Assembly (NCBI GenBank): GCA_964019415.1
Contig: OZ025881.1
Span: 1,101,201-1,165,200 of the forward strand
DNA length: 64,000 nucleotides
Direction of reading: 5' to 3'
From: Ianthella basta
Lineage: Eukaryota; Porifera; Demospongiae; Verongiida; Ianthellidae
Numbering within the stretch: position 1 is the first letter of the stretch; every line of letters begins with the position of its first letter. Made by a program: the position numbers and the translations under genes. A model generated the notes under the pieces. That model did not search any database. It saw only the letters and a list, made by a program, of their open reading frames with translations, and was not told where the DNA came from. Below are positions 48,172 through 58,323 of the stretch, piece after piece.

Positions 48172-51100
48172 ATGCAGCTAGCCAGCTCAAAATCTACAAA
48201 ACAGCATTACTAAACTATATCTATCTGCAATCATATAATACAGAATGTTTTCACTACATACTATATACAGCTGCCCTCACTCACCCAGGTTTAAGGAATG
48301 CACTTTCTCTGCAAATGGTCCCCACCTGCCGTTGCCTGCATCATATTCACAGAAATGCCTGCCAGGTTGGTATGGGCCCACTCCAGATAGGTACATGTTG
48401 TTGAAGGGGTTGGCAGGATCAAGAATGTAGGGCTGGGGTACTCTGGCACTGGGGTATTCTTCCAGCTGCTGGATCCAAGAGATTCTGATACAGAGTGGGA
48501 AATAGTAATATAAAATGGATAACCCATCAATATCAGATATAATTATACAATTTCAATACATTTTCAACCTGGCTGTTGCTAGGGTCATCAAACTCTGGGT
48601 GTCTGTCACATGCATGAGCAACCTTTACTTGCCCTCCTTCCATGCACGCGCATGTAGAGCAAGCAGCATTGCAGCCTGGAAGCAGGCTGGGAAACAGATC
48701 AATTGGTGCAAACATGTAAAGTTGTATTGCTCGCACCTAAAATTGTGGTGGTTTTGCACGTCTTCTCTCATAATAGCAGCTACACTGAGTGAAAGACAAT
48801 AAATGTAATAAATTTTGCTGTAAATTAAAACTCAGTGACACAAAGTTGTGCTTGTATTATAATTAGCAGCACCTATACACTCACTTTCGGGCAAGTGTGT
48901 CCATGTTGACTCTCTCCACCATGTCACTGTAGGTTCTGTAGCCCAATTGCTCCTTGTAATCACAACAAGCTGAAATCACTAGTACAGCCATTAGGTATGA
49001 CTTTGGTCTCCCACTGTTTGGTAGGTGATCGGGCCACTGGTCATTTCTCCACTTCTTGGCCGTTTTGATCAGCTCTTTCATCTACAAAATGCATGCATGT
49101 GATGATCCAGGCACACACAGATTAACTGTCTACAAACATGCAAAATGTTAACATCTTCATTCTTGACATACTTGGTTTGGAAATTGCTCAATGAACTCAA
49201 CTTGCCACTTTGAGGCTGAGGCTGAGAATCTATACGGTATAAGTAAGTACGTACACAGCTGCTTTTGATTTGCATGCCAGAACGACATACTTAAGCACAC
49301 ATGAATTTGAAGGCACATGCATGCAGCCCTTAAATGGTCGACCCTTACGTCTGCAGTATCCCAGGCCACTGGTAAGGACTGCATCGCTGCTTATAGTATG
49401 ACAAGCTGTCAAGCAGTGTCTTCTTGCTTTCATAGTAGGGGCTCAAGAGTAGGTCGATTTTGATCTCTTTATTTCCACCGAAAATGACTTTGAAGCTGAC
49501 GGCATGCTCTTTGGTTTGTTCCCACTGGTAACCATGTAGGTTTTGACGCAGAAATCTATCCATGTTCTGTGCCCAGGCAGTAGCCGTCACTGAACTCAGC
49601 ATGCCCTGCTCAGTAATGTCTGTTATGTAAAGGTTGATTTATATGATTTATGATGTATATATATAGTGCAGTAACTAATATGCTGCATGCTGGGATTCAA
49701 CTTGCATGCTTGAGATGTATGCAACATGGCTCCTTCCCTCCCCCAAAGATGAATAGTGCATATGGGTGCATAAAAACATATTGAATATTATGGACTCTCA
49801 GGGAAGGGGCACAGAACATGCATGTTGCATAAATACCCATTATATATATATATATGTATACGTTTCTGCTCTCTTATAGCTATCCCTTTTGTACAGGGCA
49901 TTAACTTAGTCTACTGGTAATTGCTAACAGCATGGTCTTTGTACTTAAACCTATCCTTAGTGTTGTGCACATGTCCAAACATACTGCCAATAGCAGTAGC
50001 TCACCAGTTGAGTACATTACTAGGTCCACATCAAAGTGCCCTGGCACAGCAGTTCCGTGGCCCAAAGAGCCTCCCTTGACAACTTCATTGGCCACAAAAA
50101 GACGCCTAGGCCCCTATAGAAGAAGGAACATGTAATCACAGTCCATTGAGAGTAAGTTTCTATACAGATATTCAGATCACCAACTTATTGCAGAACAAAA
50201 TATAGAACTAGCCAGCTTTCTATCTACATACCTGCAGCAGCTGCACAATCTGATGGATGATTGCTTGTGCATCAGCAACCCTGATGCAGCTAGCCAGCTC
50301 AAAATCTACAAAACAGCATTACTAAACTATATCTATCTGCAATCATATAATACAGAATGTTTTCACTACATACTATATACAGCTGCCCTCACTCACCCAG
50401 GTTTAAGGAATGCACTTTCTCTGCAAATGGTCCCCACCTGCCGTTGCCTGCATCATATTCACAGAAATGCCTGCCAGGTTGGTATGGGCCCACTCCAGAT
50501 AGGTACATGTTGTTGAAGGGGTTGGCAGGATCAAGAATGTAGGGCTGGGGTACTCTGGCACTGGGGTATTCTTCCAGCTGCTGGATCCAAGAGATTCTGA
50601 TACAGAGTGGGAAATAGTAATATAAAATGGATAACCCATCAATATCAGATATAATTATACAATTTCAATACATTTTCAACCTGGCTGTTGCTAGGGTCAT
50701 CAAACTCTGGGTGTCTGTCACATGCATGAGCAACCTTTACTTGCCCTCCTTCCATGCACGCGCATGTAGAGCAAGCAGCATTGCAGCCTGGAAGCAGGCT
50801 GGGAAACAGATCAATTGGTGCAAACATGTAAAGTTGTATTGCTCGCACCTAAAATTGTGGTGGTTTTGCACGTCTTCTCTCATAATAGCAGCTACACTGA
50901 GTGAAAGACAATAAATGTAATAAATTTTGCTGTAAATTAAAACTCAGTGACACAAAGTTGTGCTTGTATTATAATTAGCAGCACCTATACACTCACTTTC
51001 GGGCAAGTGTGTCCATGTTGACTCTCTCCACCATGTCACTGTAGGTTCTGTAGCCCAATTGCTCCTTGTAATCACAACAAGCTGAAATCACTAGTACAGC

Positions 51101-53611
51101 CATTAGGTATGACTTTGGTCTCCCACTGTTTGGTAGGTGATCGGGCCACTGGTCATTTCTCCACTTCTTGGCCCTTTTGATCAGCTCTTTCATCTACAAA
51201 ATGCATGCATGTGATGATCCAGGCACACACAGATTAACTGTCTACAAACATGCAAAATGTTAACATCTTCACTCTTGACATACTTGGTTTGGAAATTGCT
51301 CAATGAACTCAACTTGCCACTTTGAGGCTGAGGCTGAGAATCTGTACGGTATAAGTAAGTACGTACACAGCTGCTTTTGATTTGCATGCCAGAACGACAT
51401 ACTTAAGCACACATGAATTTGAAGGCACATGCATGTAGCCCTTAAATGGTCGACCCTTACGTCTGCAGTATCCCAGGCCACTGGTAAGGACTGCATCGCT
51501 GCTTATAGTATGACAAGCTGTCAAGCAGTGTCTTCTTGCTTTCATAGTAGGGGCTCAAGAGTAGGTCGATTTTGATCTCTTTATTTCCACCGAAAATGAC
51601 TTTGAAGCTGACGGCATGCTCTTTGGTTTGTTCCCACTGGTAACCATGTAGGTTTTGACGCAGAAATCTATCCATGTTCTGTGCCCAGGCAGTAGCCGTC
51701 ACTGAACTCAGCATGCCCTGCTCAGTAATGTCTGTTATGTAAAAGGTTGATTTATATGATTTATGATGTATATATATAGTGCAGTAACTAATATGCTGCA
51801 TGCTGGGATTCAACTTGCATGCTTGAGATGTATGCAACATGGCTCCTTCCCTCCCCCAAAGATGAATAGTGCATATGCGTGCACGTGCATAAAAACATAT
51901 TGAATAATTATTATGGACTCTCGGGGAAGGCACAGAACATGTATGTTGCATGAATACCTGTCACATTTATGCTCTCCTATAGCTATCCCTTTTTGGGGCA
52001 CCAAAGGCGCCCCTATCTTGTTTTCAGATTTATAAGGAATAGTACGGCTTTATGAATTACTATAATCTTATTTGGACAGTCAAGCATGCCAGTAAATGAT
52101 TGTTGCCAATCATCTTCTGTCATTTTTCAGTTGTAGATTATCTCACCTGATGAAGCCTGAGACGGGCAAAACATTGCAATGAAAGATTAATTAAAAGTGA
52201 TTTACTGGTGTGCTAGACTGTCCAAATAAGAAGATTTGGTATTAATATCACTTGCTTGTAAGAACTATTATATTCTGTCTATCATTAACTCTATGTAGTT
52301 AGCTAGCTAGGTTTGACTAGTCTCTATGAACTATAAGCGCTAACCAGTGAGCTGTCGCACTTTCATTATTAACTCAGTGTCATTTGACTTATTATTCATC
52401 TATCGTGTATGTCGTGGTGGTATGTTTGTACAGTGCTGCATTGGACCATGCAGTTTCCTAGTACCAACTTGTACGGTGCACTTTAATAATGATAATTATT
52501 TCTGTCATTGCAAATGGCAGCGCACGCGTCGTTCTTTACAAAGCTTAAAACCATCTCTAATAGCATTTCGTTGTCTCTCAATCGAACGAAATGTGTTCAT
52601 GAACATGTGTTATATTTAATAGAGTGATACTAATAGCCTAACAAAAGATTCTTCTTCAAGATACAGTTCCAAATTTCATGGACGGACATTGCAAAATGAC
52701 CACGTTCAGCGCTCTCTGTTTGCTAGGCTCAAAATCATCTTTCTTCATATTTCAACATGTAACCAATGAACGAAAAGTGTTTTTAGACATGTTTAAGTAA
52801 TAGTATGTAGTAGAAAGCTTATCTAACTAATCACACAGCCGCAATTTAAAGGTTGAACGAACCGTTGGCCAATAATGACAGAGACAAGCGAATCTTGACA
52901 TTACCACTTAGGGTAGCCCTTTTAGCCAGCATACTCCTTCTGCAGGTATAAAGTAACATGTACATCCTCATTCAGAATGTTATGTAGATCAAAATGCAGA
53001 TTGGTCTGGAGACTTGAAGCTCTAGCAAACCCAACATTCTACTGCATCTAGATGTATCTTTTAGGCCATCAGCAATGCTGCATCACCAAACTATCTGAAC
53101 TACTGGACAAACACGGGGAAATTGCTAGCAAGTAGCTTGAGTTCAGGAGCATCCCAGTGCCCCATGAGTTTTTTTAACTTAAAATACTTGTTGTACAGGG
53201 CCTTAGCTAGTTAACTTAGCTAGTCAACTGGAAATTGCTTACAGTATTGTCCTTACACTTAAACCTATCCTTAGTTTTGTGCACATGTCCAAACATACTG
53301 CCAATAGCAGTAGCTCACCAGTTGAGTACATTACTAGGTCCACATCAAAGTGCCCTGGCACAGCAGTTCCGTGGCCCAAAGAGCCTCCCTTGACAACTTC
53401 ATTGGCCACAAAAGGACGCCTAGGCCCCTATAGAAGAAGGAACATGTAATCACAGTCCATTGAGAGTAAGTTTCTATACAGATATTCAGATCACCAACTT
53501 ATTGCAGAACAAAATATAGAACTAGCCAGCTTTCTATCTACATACCTGCAGCAGCTGCACAATCTGATGGATGATTGCTTGTGCATCAGCAACCTTGACA
53601 GCACTGGCCAT
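46150..53611 (-). CDS. Triple OAS: three OAS units predicted as one fused gene
   Basis: Three head-to-tail OAS units on the minus strand. Unit 3 (first transcribed) exons: 53546-53611, 53319-53427, 51461-51731, 51284-51341, 50997-51193, 50397-50596. Unit 2: 50232-50305, 50005-50113, 49349-49619, 49172-49229, 48885-49081, 48285-48484. Unit 1: 48120-48193, 47893-48001, 47237-47507, 47060-47117, 46773-46969, 46150-46372. Only unit 3 has a start codon (MASAVKVADAQ). In units 2 and 1 the first exon lacks Met and begins DFELASCIRVADAQ. Units 3 and 2 end in a strong donor (CTGG then GTGAGT). A TTTTGTAG acceptor 91 bp further on restores frame exactly, and only unit 1 has a terminal exon without that donor. 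All 18 exons sum to 2742 bp, 914 codons. Each unit keeps GGSLGHGTAVPG, HFDVDLV and KIDLLLSPYY, so all three look active, unlike vertebrate OAS3. If the linking splice is skipped, TGA follows two codons later and a single-unit OAS results. Confidence 0.75.
48172..50283 (-). repeat. OAS tandem unit 2 (2112 bp)
   Basis: Exactly 2112 bp from junction to junction. It differs from unit 1 by a few bases outside the diverged end (for example CTCAACAG versus CTCAAGAG near 47333/49445). Introns, including AT-rich runs, are equally conserved, so similarity reflects recent copying and not selection on protein alone. Confidence 0.9.
51992..53196. other. ~1.2-kb insertion in OAS unit 3 intron
   Basis: Units 1 and 2 read CTATCCCTTTTGTACAGGGC across this point. 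Unit 3 reads CTATCCCTTTTTGGGGCACC, then 1.2 kb of unrelated DNA, then TTGTACAGGGCC. It contains the fold-back at 52065-52235 and otherwise no convincing ORF. Either it was inserted here, or it was lost from the other units at duplication. Confidence 0.7.
52065..52235. mobile_element. Fold-back element inside the OAS intron insertion
   Basis: ATCTTATTTGGACAGTCAAG at 52065 onward is mirrored by CTAGACTGTCCAAATAAG ending at 52235. The arms are about 35 bp with several mismatches, and the spacer is about 95 bp holding CCTGATGAAGCCTGAGACGG. MITE-like; no ORF. Confidence 0.6.
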
Positions 53612-53864
53612 GTCTCAGCCTCTCAGGCACTCTTCAAAGAAGTCAACTGAACTACTGTGCTGTTTCTTAAATAGTTGCTTGTGCCTCCTGGAAAGTGGTC
53701 TTCCTTCCACGAATAGTATGGTTTCCTTGAAAAGGGCGGAAGTTGTTTGTTTTGCACTGGACACGTGACTACTTTCGCACGTGAGCCCACGTGAGCACAT
53801 TGGCAAGTACACGTGTTGACAACGTTTCAGTGTTTCAGCGGTGGTAGCTAGAGAGTTAGCTAGA
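53612..53864. promoter_or_regulatory. Bidirectional promoter region with four E-boxes
   Basis: Only 253 bp separate the start codon of the triple OAS (minus strand) from that of RBM39 (plus strand). Within it, CACGTG occurs at 53762, 53778, 53788 and 53810, four times in 54 bp, a density far above chance. CACGTG is the class of site bound by bHLH-zip factors such as USF, MITF/TFE and Myc/Max. No TATTTAAG element is present, consistent with a TATA-less housekeeping promoter for RBM39. Confidence 0.65.
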
Positions 53865-56800
53865 ATGTCTGACGTAGATGAGATGTTGGAGGCTGCCTAT
53901 TCTGACGAAGTAAGGAAGAAACATGATTTGAAAGCCCTGAATGTCGCTAGGTTCCTATAAGTTATAGTTGTTACGTTTACTGTGCGTGTAATCCGTGAAA
54001 GCCTATGTTTATGGAGGTTGTAATAGTCAGTGGGAGGAGAAGAGCCGCAGTTTCTGCCTCACTGTATGCTTCATGTGTACTGCGTGAATGCTCTCTGGTC
54101 CTACATTCGTCTGTACCCTATATGTGGTGTGTACCACCGTGTGTCTGTCTGTGTGTACGCAGTCAGCGGTAGTGGCTCAACGCGGTGGCCCTCTCTTCAA
54201 TTATTCAGGTTCACTCTTGACCATCATGTTCTGATGCAATGTAGAGGACAACCACACCACATTCGCACACACTAGATAGCTCTCTCTTACAGGTGTCATG
54301 ACCAAAATGGCCGACAGTCACTGTACACGTCGGCCACAAGTTGCGTGTGGTATGTATGTGTAATGCCATGCAAGCAGTTTTCACTTCAGTTCCTACATTG
54401 TGCAATTTGAAATGGGACTAGTGCTGTGTGGCAGTGCAAGAGATTTCTTCATCCTCATTCCCTTTTATCGTGTTTTCGCATGTGTTTACTCAATCTTTTT
54501 CTCCCTCACCCTTCCCCCTCTATCCATCTTGCACCTAATGTCACTCCTGTGCGCTCTCTGACTGGTTGATGTATTAGGGTCAGAACAGCGATCAGGGAAA
54601 GGTTGACCGTGACAGCCGCTCACCCACACCCGAACGCAAGACCAAGAAGTAAGCCACATAGCCTCCTTGTGTTTTGTATTCCTGTGTTCTCAGCCAATTC
54701 AGTAACTGTGAATTAGTTACTTTAACGTGTGTGTGTGTGCGTGTGTGTGTGTCAGTATCATCCATTTTGTTGTGTATGCTAGGCCCACATTTACTATATG
54801 TTATGGAATGGACGTGTGTATGTATGTATGTTAGTGTGTTATTGTGCCCTCCTATCCCTTGCCTGTAGGAAGAAGAAGCATAGCAGAAGAAGATCTCGAT
54901 CAAGGTCTCATTCAAAGAGCAGGTAAGTACGAATAGTGTAGCACATTGTGTTGTGTCAATGCCATCACACACTGTGTGCGCCTCTTCCAACACATGTAAA
55001 GTGCATCACTTGAGGACGTGAGGATGCATCACATGGAGGCAACTTTGTCTGGTGATTTTTCACTTCTTTGTCTGTCCTGCAGGAGTGACAGTGAGGAGAG
55101 AAAGAGCTCGAAGTCCAGGGAGAGACGCAGGAAGAAACGCAGCCGATCCCGTTCACCATACAGGAAGAGGAGTCGCTCACGTTCACCGTACAGGAAGAGG
55201 AGTCGATCCCGTTCACCGTACAAGAAACGGAGTCGCTCACGCTCACCATACAAGAAGCGCAGTAGATCCCGTTCCCCATACAGGAGGAGGAGTCGCTCAC
55301 GTTCACCTTACCGAAGGAGAAGTCGTTCCCGTTCACCTTACAGGCGGAGGAGCCGCTCCCGTTCACCCCCGAGAAGGCCCAGTCGGTCATATTCTCCTTA
55401 CAGAAGGCGGAGTAAATCACGCTCGCCATACAGGAAATGGCATGGGCCCCGTGGCTACAAGGGCTATGGAAGAAAGGACCGCTCCCCTTCCCCGGACCGC
55501 AGCCAGCCCTCTCCGGGGTAAGCACACTTGTAGTATTGCCATTTGGGTGTCAGTGGAAGAGACAGATATGCTGTGTACTACGGTGTGTGATTGTTCTGTG
55601 CACTGTCCTTGCTAAGCCTAACGCGTGTTGCACAGTTCTGCTTAGTCTCAGTGTGCTTGGCACTCCACTAGGCACCATATGGTGCAACGGGAAGGTTGTC
55701 AAGTTGGAGGGTGTGAGTAAGGTTGACATGGGAAAGTTGTTGGCAGTACTGAAGGAGTTTACCAGTAGTGTTTGTAGTCTTAGCACTGACAGAGCCACAC
55801 AATCCATGCCCCTTGACTTACAGATCATACAGCATACACTGCTGGGATTGTTCTTGGCCCTCTTCAATCACTTGAAAGTAGTCACTTTTGCAATGATTGT
55901 CATACTTTGGGGACTTTGGGGGAGTGTCCACTTCATTCATTTGTCTCACCTCTTCTGTTGCCACAGTCTCCCTCAGTCTCCCTCTGATGATATCCCTGAT
56001 GAGGAAAGAGACAGACGAACTGTGTTTTGTATGCAACTCTCCCAGCGTGTTGGTGTGAAGGAGCTTGAGGACTTCCTCAGTCAAGCCGGGAAGGTGAGTG
56101 CACAGTTGGGTCTGTGTGTGGCTGGTGTAATATTGGCCAAGTGCAACATGCAATGTATATGGGCGACCACTGCCTCTACACACTACAGAGAGGTTTGTGT
56201 TAAGCCATATATGTGTCCGTTGTCCTGCTCCAGGTGAAACATGTGAAGTTGATTGCAGATAAGAACTCACGGAGGTCAAAGGGGATCGCCTATGTGGAGT
56301 TTATGGAGGAGGGATCGGTCCAGCTGGTATGTGTGAGAGGGGGTGGTGTGTGTGCGTGTGACAGTGCTACAGTAGTGCTTGTTGTGTTGGTGCAGGCAAT
56401 GGGAATGAGTGGACAGAAGCTGTTTGGAGTCCCTATAATGCTGCAGCCCACAATGGCGGAAAAGAACAGGTATGTATGGGCAATGATCCATATAAACAAA
56501 CATTTACACATTAACTATAATCTCTTGCCCCGCCTCCCTCCGTGCTTGACACGCCCTCCAGAGCTGCTGCTAATGCTGAGAACCTGAAGAAGCCAGATGG
56601 GCCGAGAAAGCTGTACGTGGGGAACTTGCACCCCAACATAAATGAGATCATGTTGAAGGCAGTGTTTGAGCCCTTTGGAATGGTGAGTGTGGTGTGCGGA
56701 GGAAAACACCCCAAACACAATGACGTAGCTTAACATGGAGTTTCCATGTAGATGTAATCACCATAGTATGATAGTGATTTGTTCGTGTGAGGTCACATGC

Positions 56801-57948
56801 CTTAAGAGTTTTCAGTGTTGTTTTGCACCATGACAACCCTGTGTAAGGTGTGCAGCGTGTGTGTGTGTGACCCACTGGCCTATATAATCATGTACGTTGG
56901 CACCTTGTCCTTGTGGCTGTGTGTGTCTTTTGACCTCATATTTCTAGCTTCGCTTCTCCCCTACTGTCCGTTCACTCCTTACAATTGTACTCGAGTGAGG
57001 GTGTTTCCTTCATCATTGTATAATACTTGTCATGTCCCCCTCATCCAGCTTGACCAAGTGAAAGTGCAGAGAGAAGCAGATGGGAACTCAAAAGGGTACG
57101 GGTTTGTGGAGTTCAAGAGTCCTGAGGTGGCAGACAACGCAATGAAACACTTGAATGGCTTTGAGTTGGCCAACCAGCCCATTCGTGTCAACTATGTCAA
57201 CGAGCGCACAGCTGATATGGAGAGCCTAGATACCCAGGACATGGATGTTGGGGTGGGCATGACTGCCACCTCACGGGCCTCGCTAATGGCCAAACTGTCC
57301 GAGGGACATAAAGCAGGTGTGTGTGTGTGTGTGTGTGCGTGTGTGCGCGTGTGTGTAACATAAGCATGTTTGAAGTCTATGCTATGTGTATTGCCTCATC
57401 TCTCCTCCTGTCAGGACTGACTGTGCCTGGTATACAGCAGCAGAGTGGTCCAGGCACCACGTCATCTTGCCTGGTCCTGCAAAACATGTTTGACCCAGCA
57501 GTGTGAGTGTGTGTAGCTACTGTCTGTGTGTGGTGTGTTGGGGAGAGGGTGTTTACTGATTTGTTGTTGTATCTAGTGAGACTGGGACTGCTTGGAAGGA
57601 GGATGTCCGTGATGATGTCCTCTCCGAGGTGAACAAGTTCGGTGCAGTGTTCCACATCCACGTTGACGCTACGTCTCCACAAGGATGTGTGTATGTGAAG
57701 TGCCAGGCCCCTCAGGTGGCCACTGCTGCTGTATCCACACTGCAAGGGAGGAAGTATGGAGGTAGGTGTCAGTGGAGAAAATACGTACATGTGTATGAAT
57801 CTATGATCCTTGACAATCTTCTTTTCACTCCCTCTCTCTTCCTGCTCAAGGCAAGGAGATCAAGGCTCAGTGTATGCCTGAAGCACAGTACCACGGCATC
57901 TTCCCAATGGCCATGTCTGCCATGATCCCTCTGCGGCCCTCCTCATAG
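53865..57948 (+). CDS. RBM39: RBM39 / CAPER-alpha splicing factor
   Basis: Twelve exons: 53865-53909, 54578-54648, 54869-54922, 55083-55517, 55967-56093, 56234-56326, 56396-56469, 56562-56682, 57049-57316, 57415-57502, 57577-57761 and 57851-57948. All are GT-AG, in frame, 552 residues (human RBM39 is about 530). MSDVDEMLEAAY matches the family N-terminus. Next come an RS domain with ten 10-residue SRSRSPYRKR-type units (55140-55440), the linker DDIPDEERDRRTVFCMQLSQR, RRM1 (KGIAYVEF), AEKNRAAANAENLKK, RRM2 (RKLYVGNLHPNINE; KGYGFVEF), and the C-terminal U2AF-homology RRM (FGAVFHIHVD; CVYVKCQ). It is a nuclear pre-mRNA splicing factor and transcription coactivator that works with U2AF65 and SF3b. 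In the last domain the family's R-x-F motif reads RKY. Introns are 70-670 bp. Confidence 0.95.
55140..55440 (+). repeat. RS-domain 30-bp coding repeats
   Basis: Ten tandem units of about 30 bp within RBM39 exon 4, each encoding a variant of SRSRSPYRKR (SPYRK, SPYKK, SPYRR, SPPRR, SPYRK). SR dipeptides are phosphorylation sites for SR-protein kinases. Confidence 0.9.
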
Positions 57949-58215
57949 ACTCGCACGCTAGCACCCCCCAGCTCAAACTGCTGCTTGACTGTTTTAACAT
58001 AAGCCATGCACACACATTGCTATCCTATCACATTATATGTAGCCGTGTTTTCATTTGGATTGTGATTGAAAGTTGAAGTGGGAAAAGTGAATGCTAAAAT
58101 GGCTGCCGTGATGCTGCTATATATGCTGAAAGGCGCAATGGATAGCTTGTAGAGGACTCAGTACCTGCCTCAAGTCGTCTTTACTGCTGAGTAATAGTGA
58201 CTGCTCTGAAGTCCT
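57949..58215 (+). pseudogene. Truncated DEAD-box helicase 5' remnant after RBM39
   Basis: ATGGCTGCCGTGATGCTGC at 58100 and the following bases match the start of the helicase-like fragment at 62548, but a stop follows within 20 codons and homology ends at about 58215 against the palindromic element. It is a decayed partner of the fragment after the second RBM39 copy. The first 150 bp are RBM39 3' flank. Confidence 0.55.
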
Positions 58216-58218
58216 TTT

Positions 58219-58323
58219 TATCGAGCTAGACCTCTTTTTTGTTTTCACATAACGAAATGAATCGCACGGACCCGTTAATTCCAGTTATGCGAAAATGCGA
58301 AAAAGGTCTGGCTCAATAGACTA
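58219..58323. mobile_element. ~110-bp palindromic MITE, copy 1
   Basis: TATCGAGCTAGACCTC opens and GGTCTGGCTCAATAGACTA closes, with mirrored GTTTTCACATAAC/GTTATGCGAAAA-type arms around CGCACGGACCCGTTAATTCC. The same element lies at 63336-63448. Confidence 0.75.

Larger units (their letters stand above)
50284..53611 (-). repeat. OAS tandem unit 3 (5'-most, with intron insertion)
   Basis: Carries the original first exon and promoter side. It matches unit 2 except for a few bases (for example a Lys-Arg in place of Lys-Thr in exon 5) and an extra ~1.2 kb in the intron between exons 2 and 3 (about 51992-53196). Confidence 0.9.

Noticed and set aside
48291-48530. 79-codon open frames in the other frame of the OAS last exons
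   Set aside because: They overlap the real OAS exon in a different frame; the OAS frame has the PYILDPANPFNN motif and correct splice sites.
54965-55525. Antisense and alternative-frame ORFs over the RBM39 RS exon
   Set aside because: They are by-products of the 30-bp coding repeats; the RS frame is supported by the whole RBM39 gene model.
55437-56237. 266-codon plus-strand ORF over RBM39 exons 4-5
   Set aside because: It reads through introns in a frame different from the exons; RBM39 homology and GT-AG sites explain the region.
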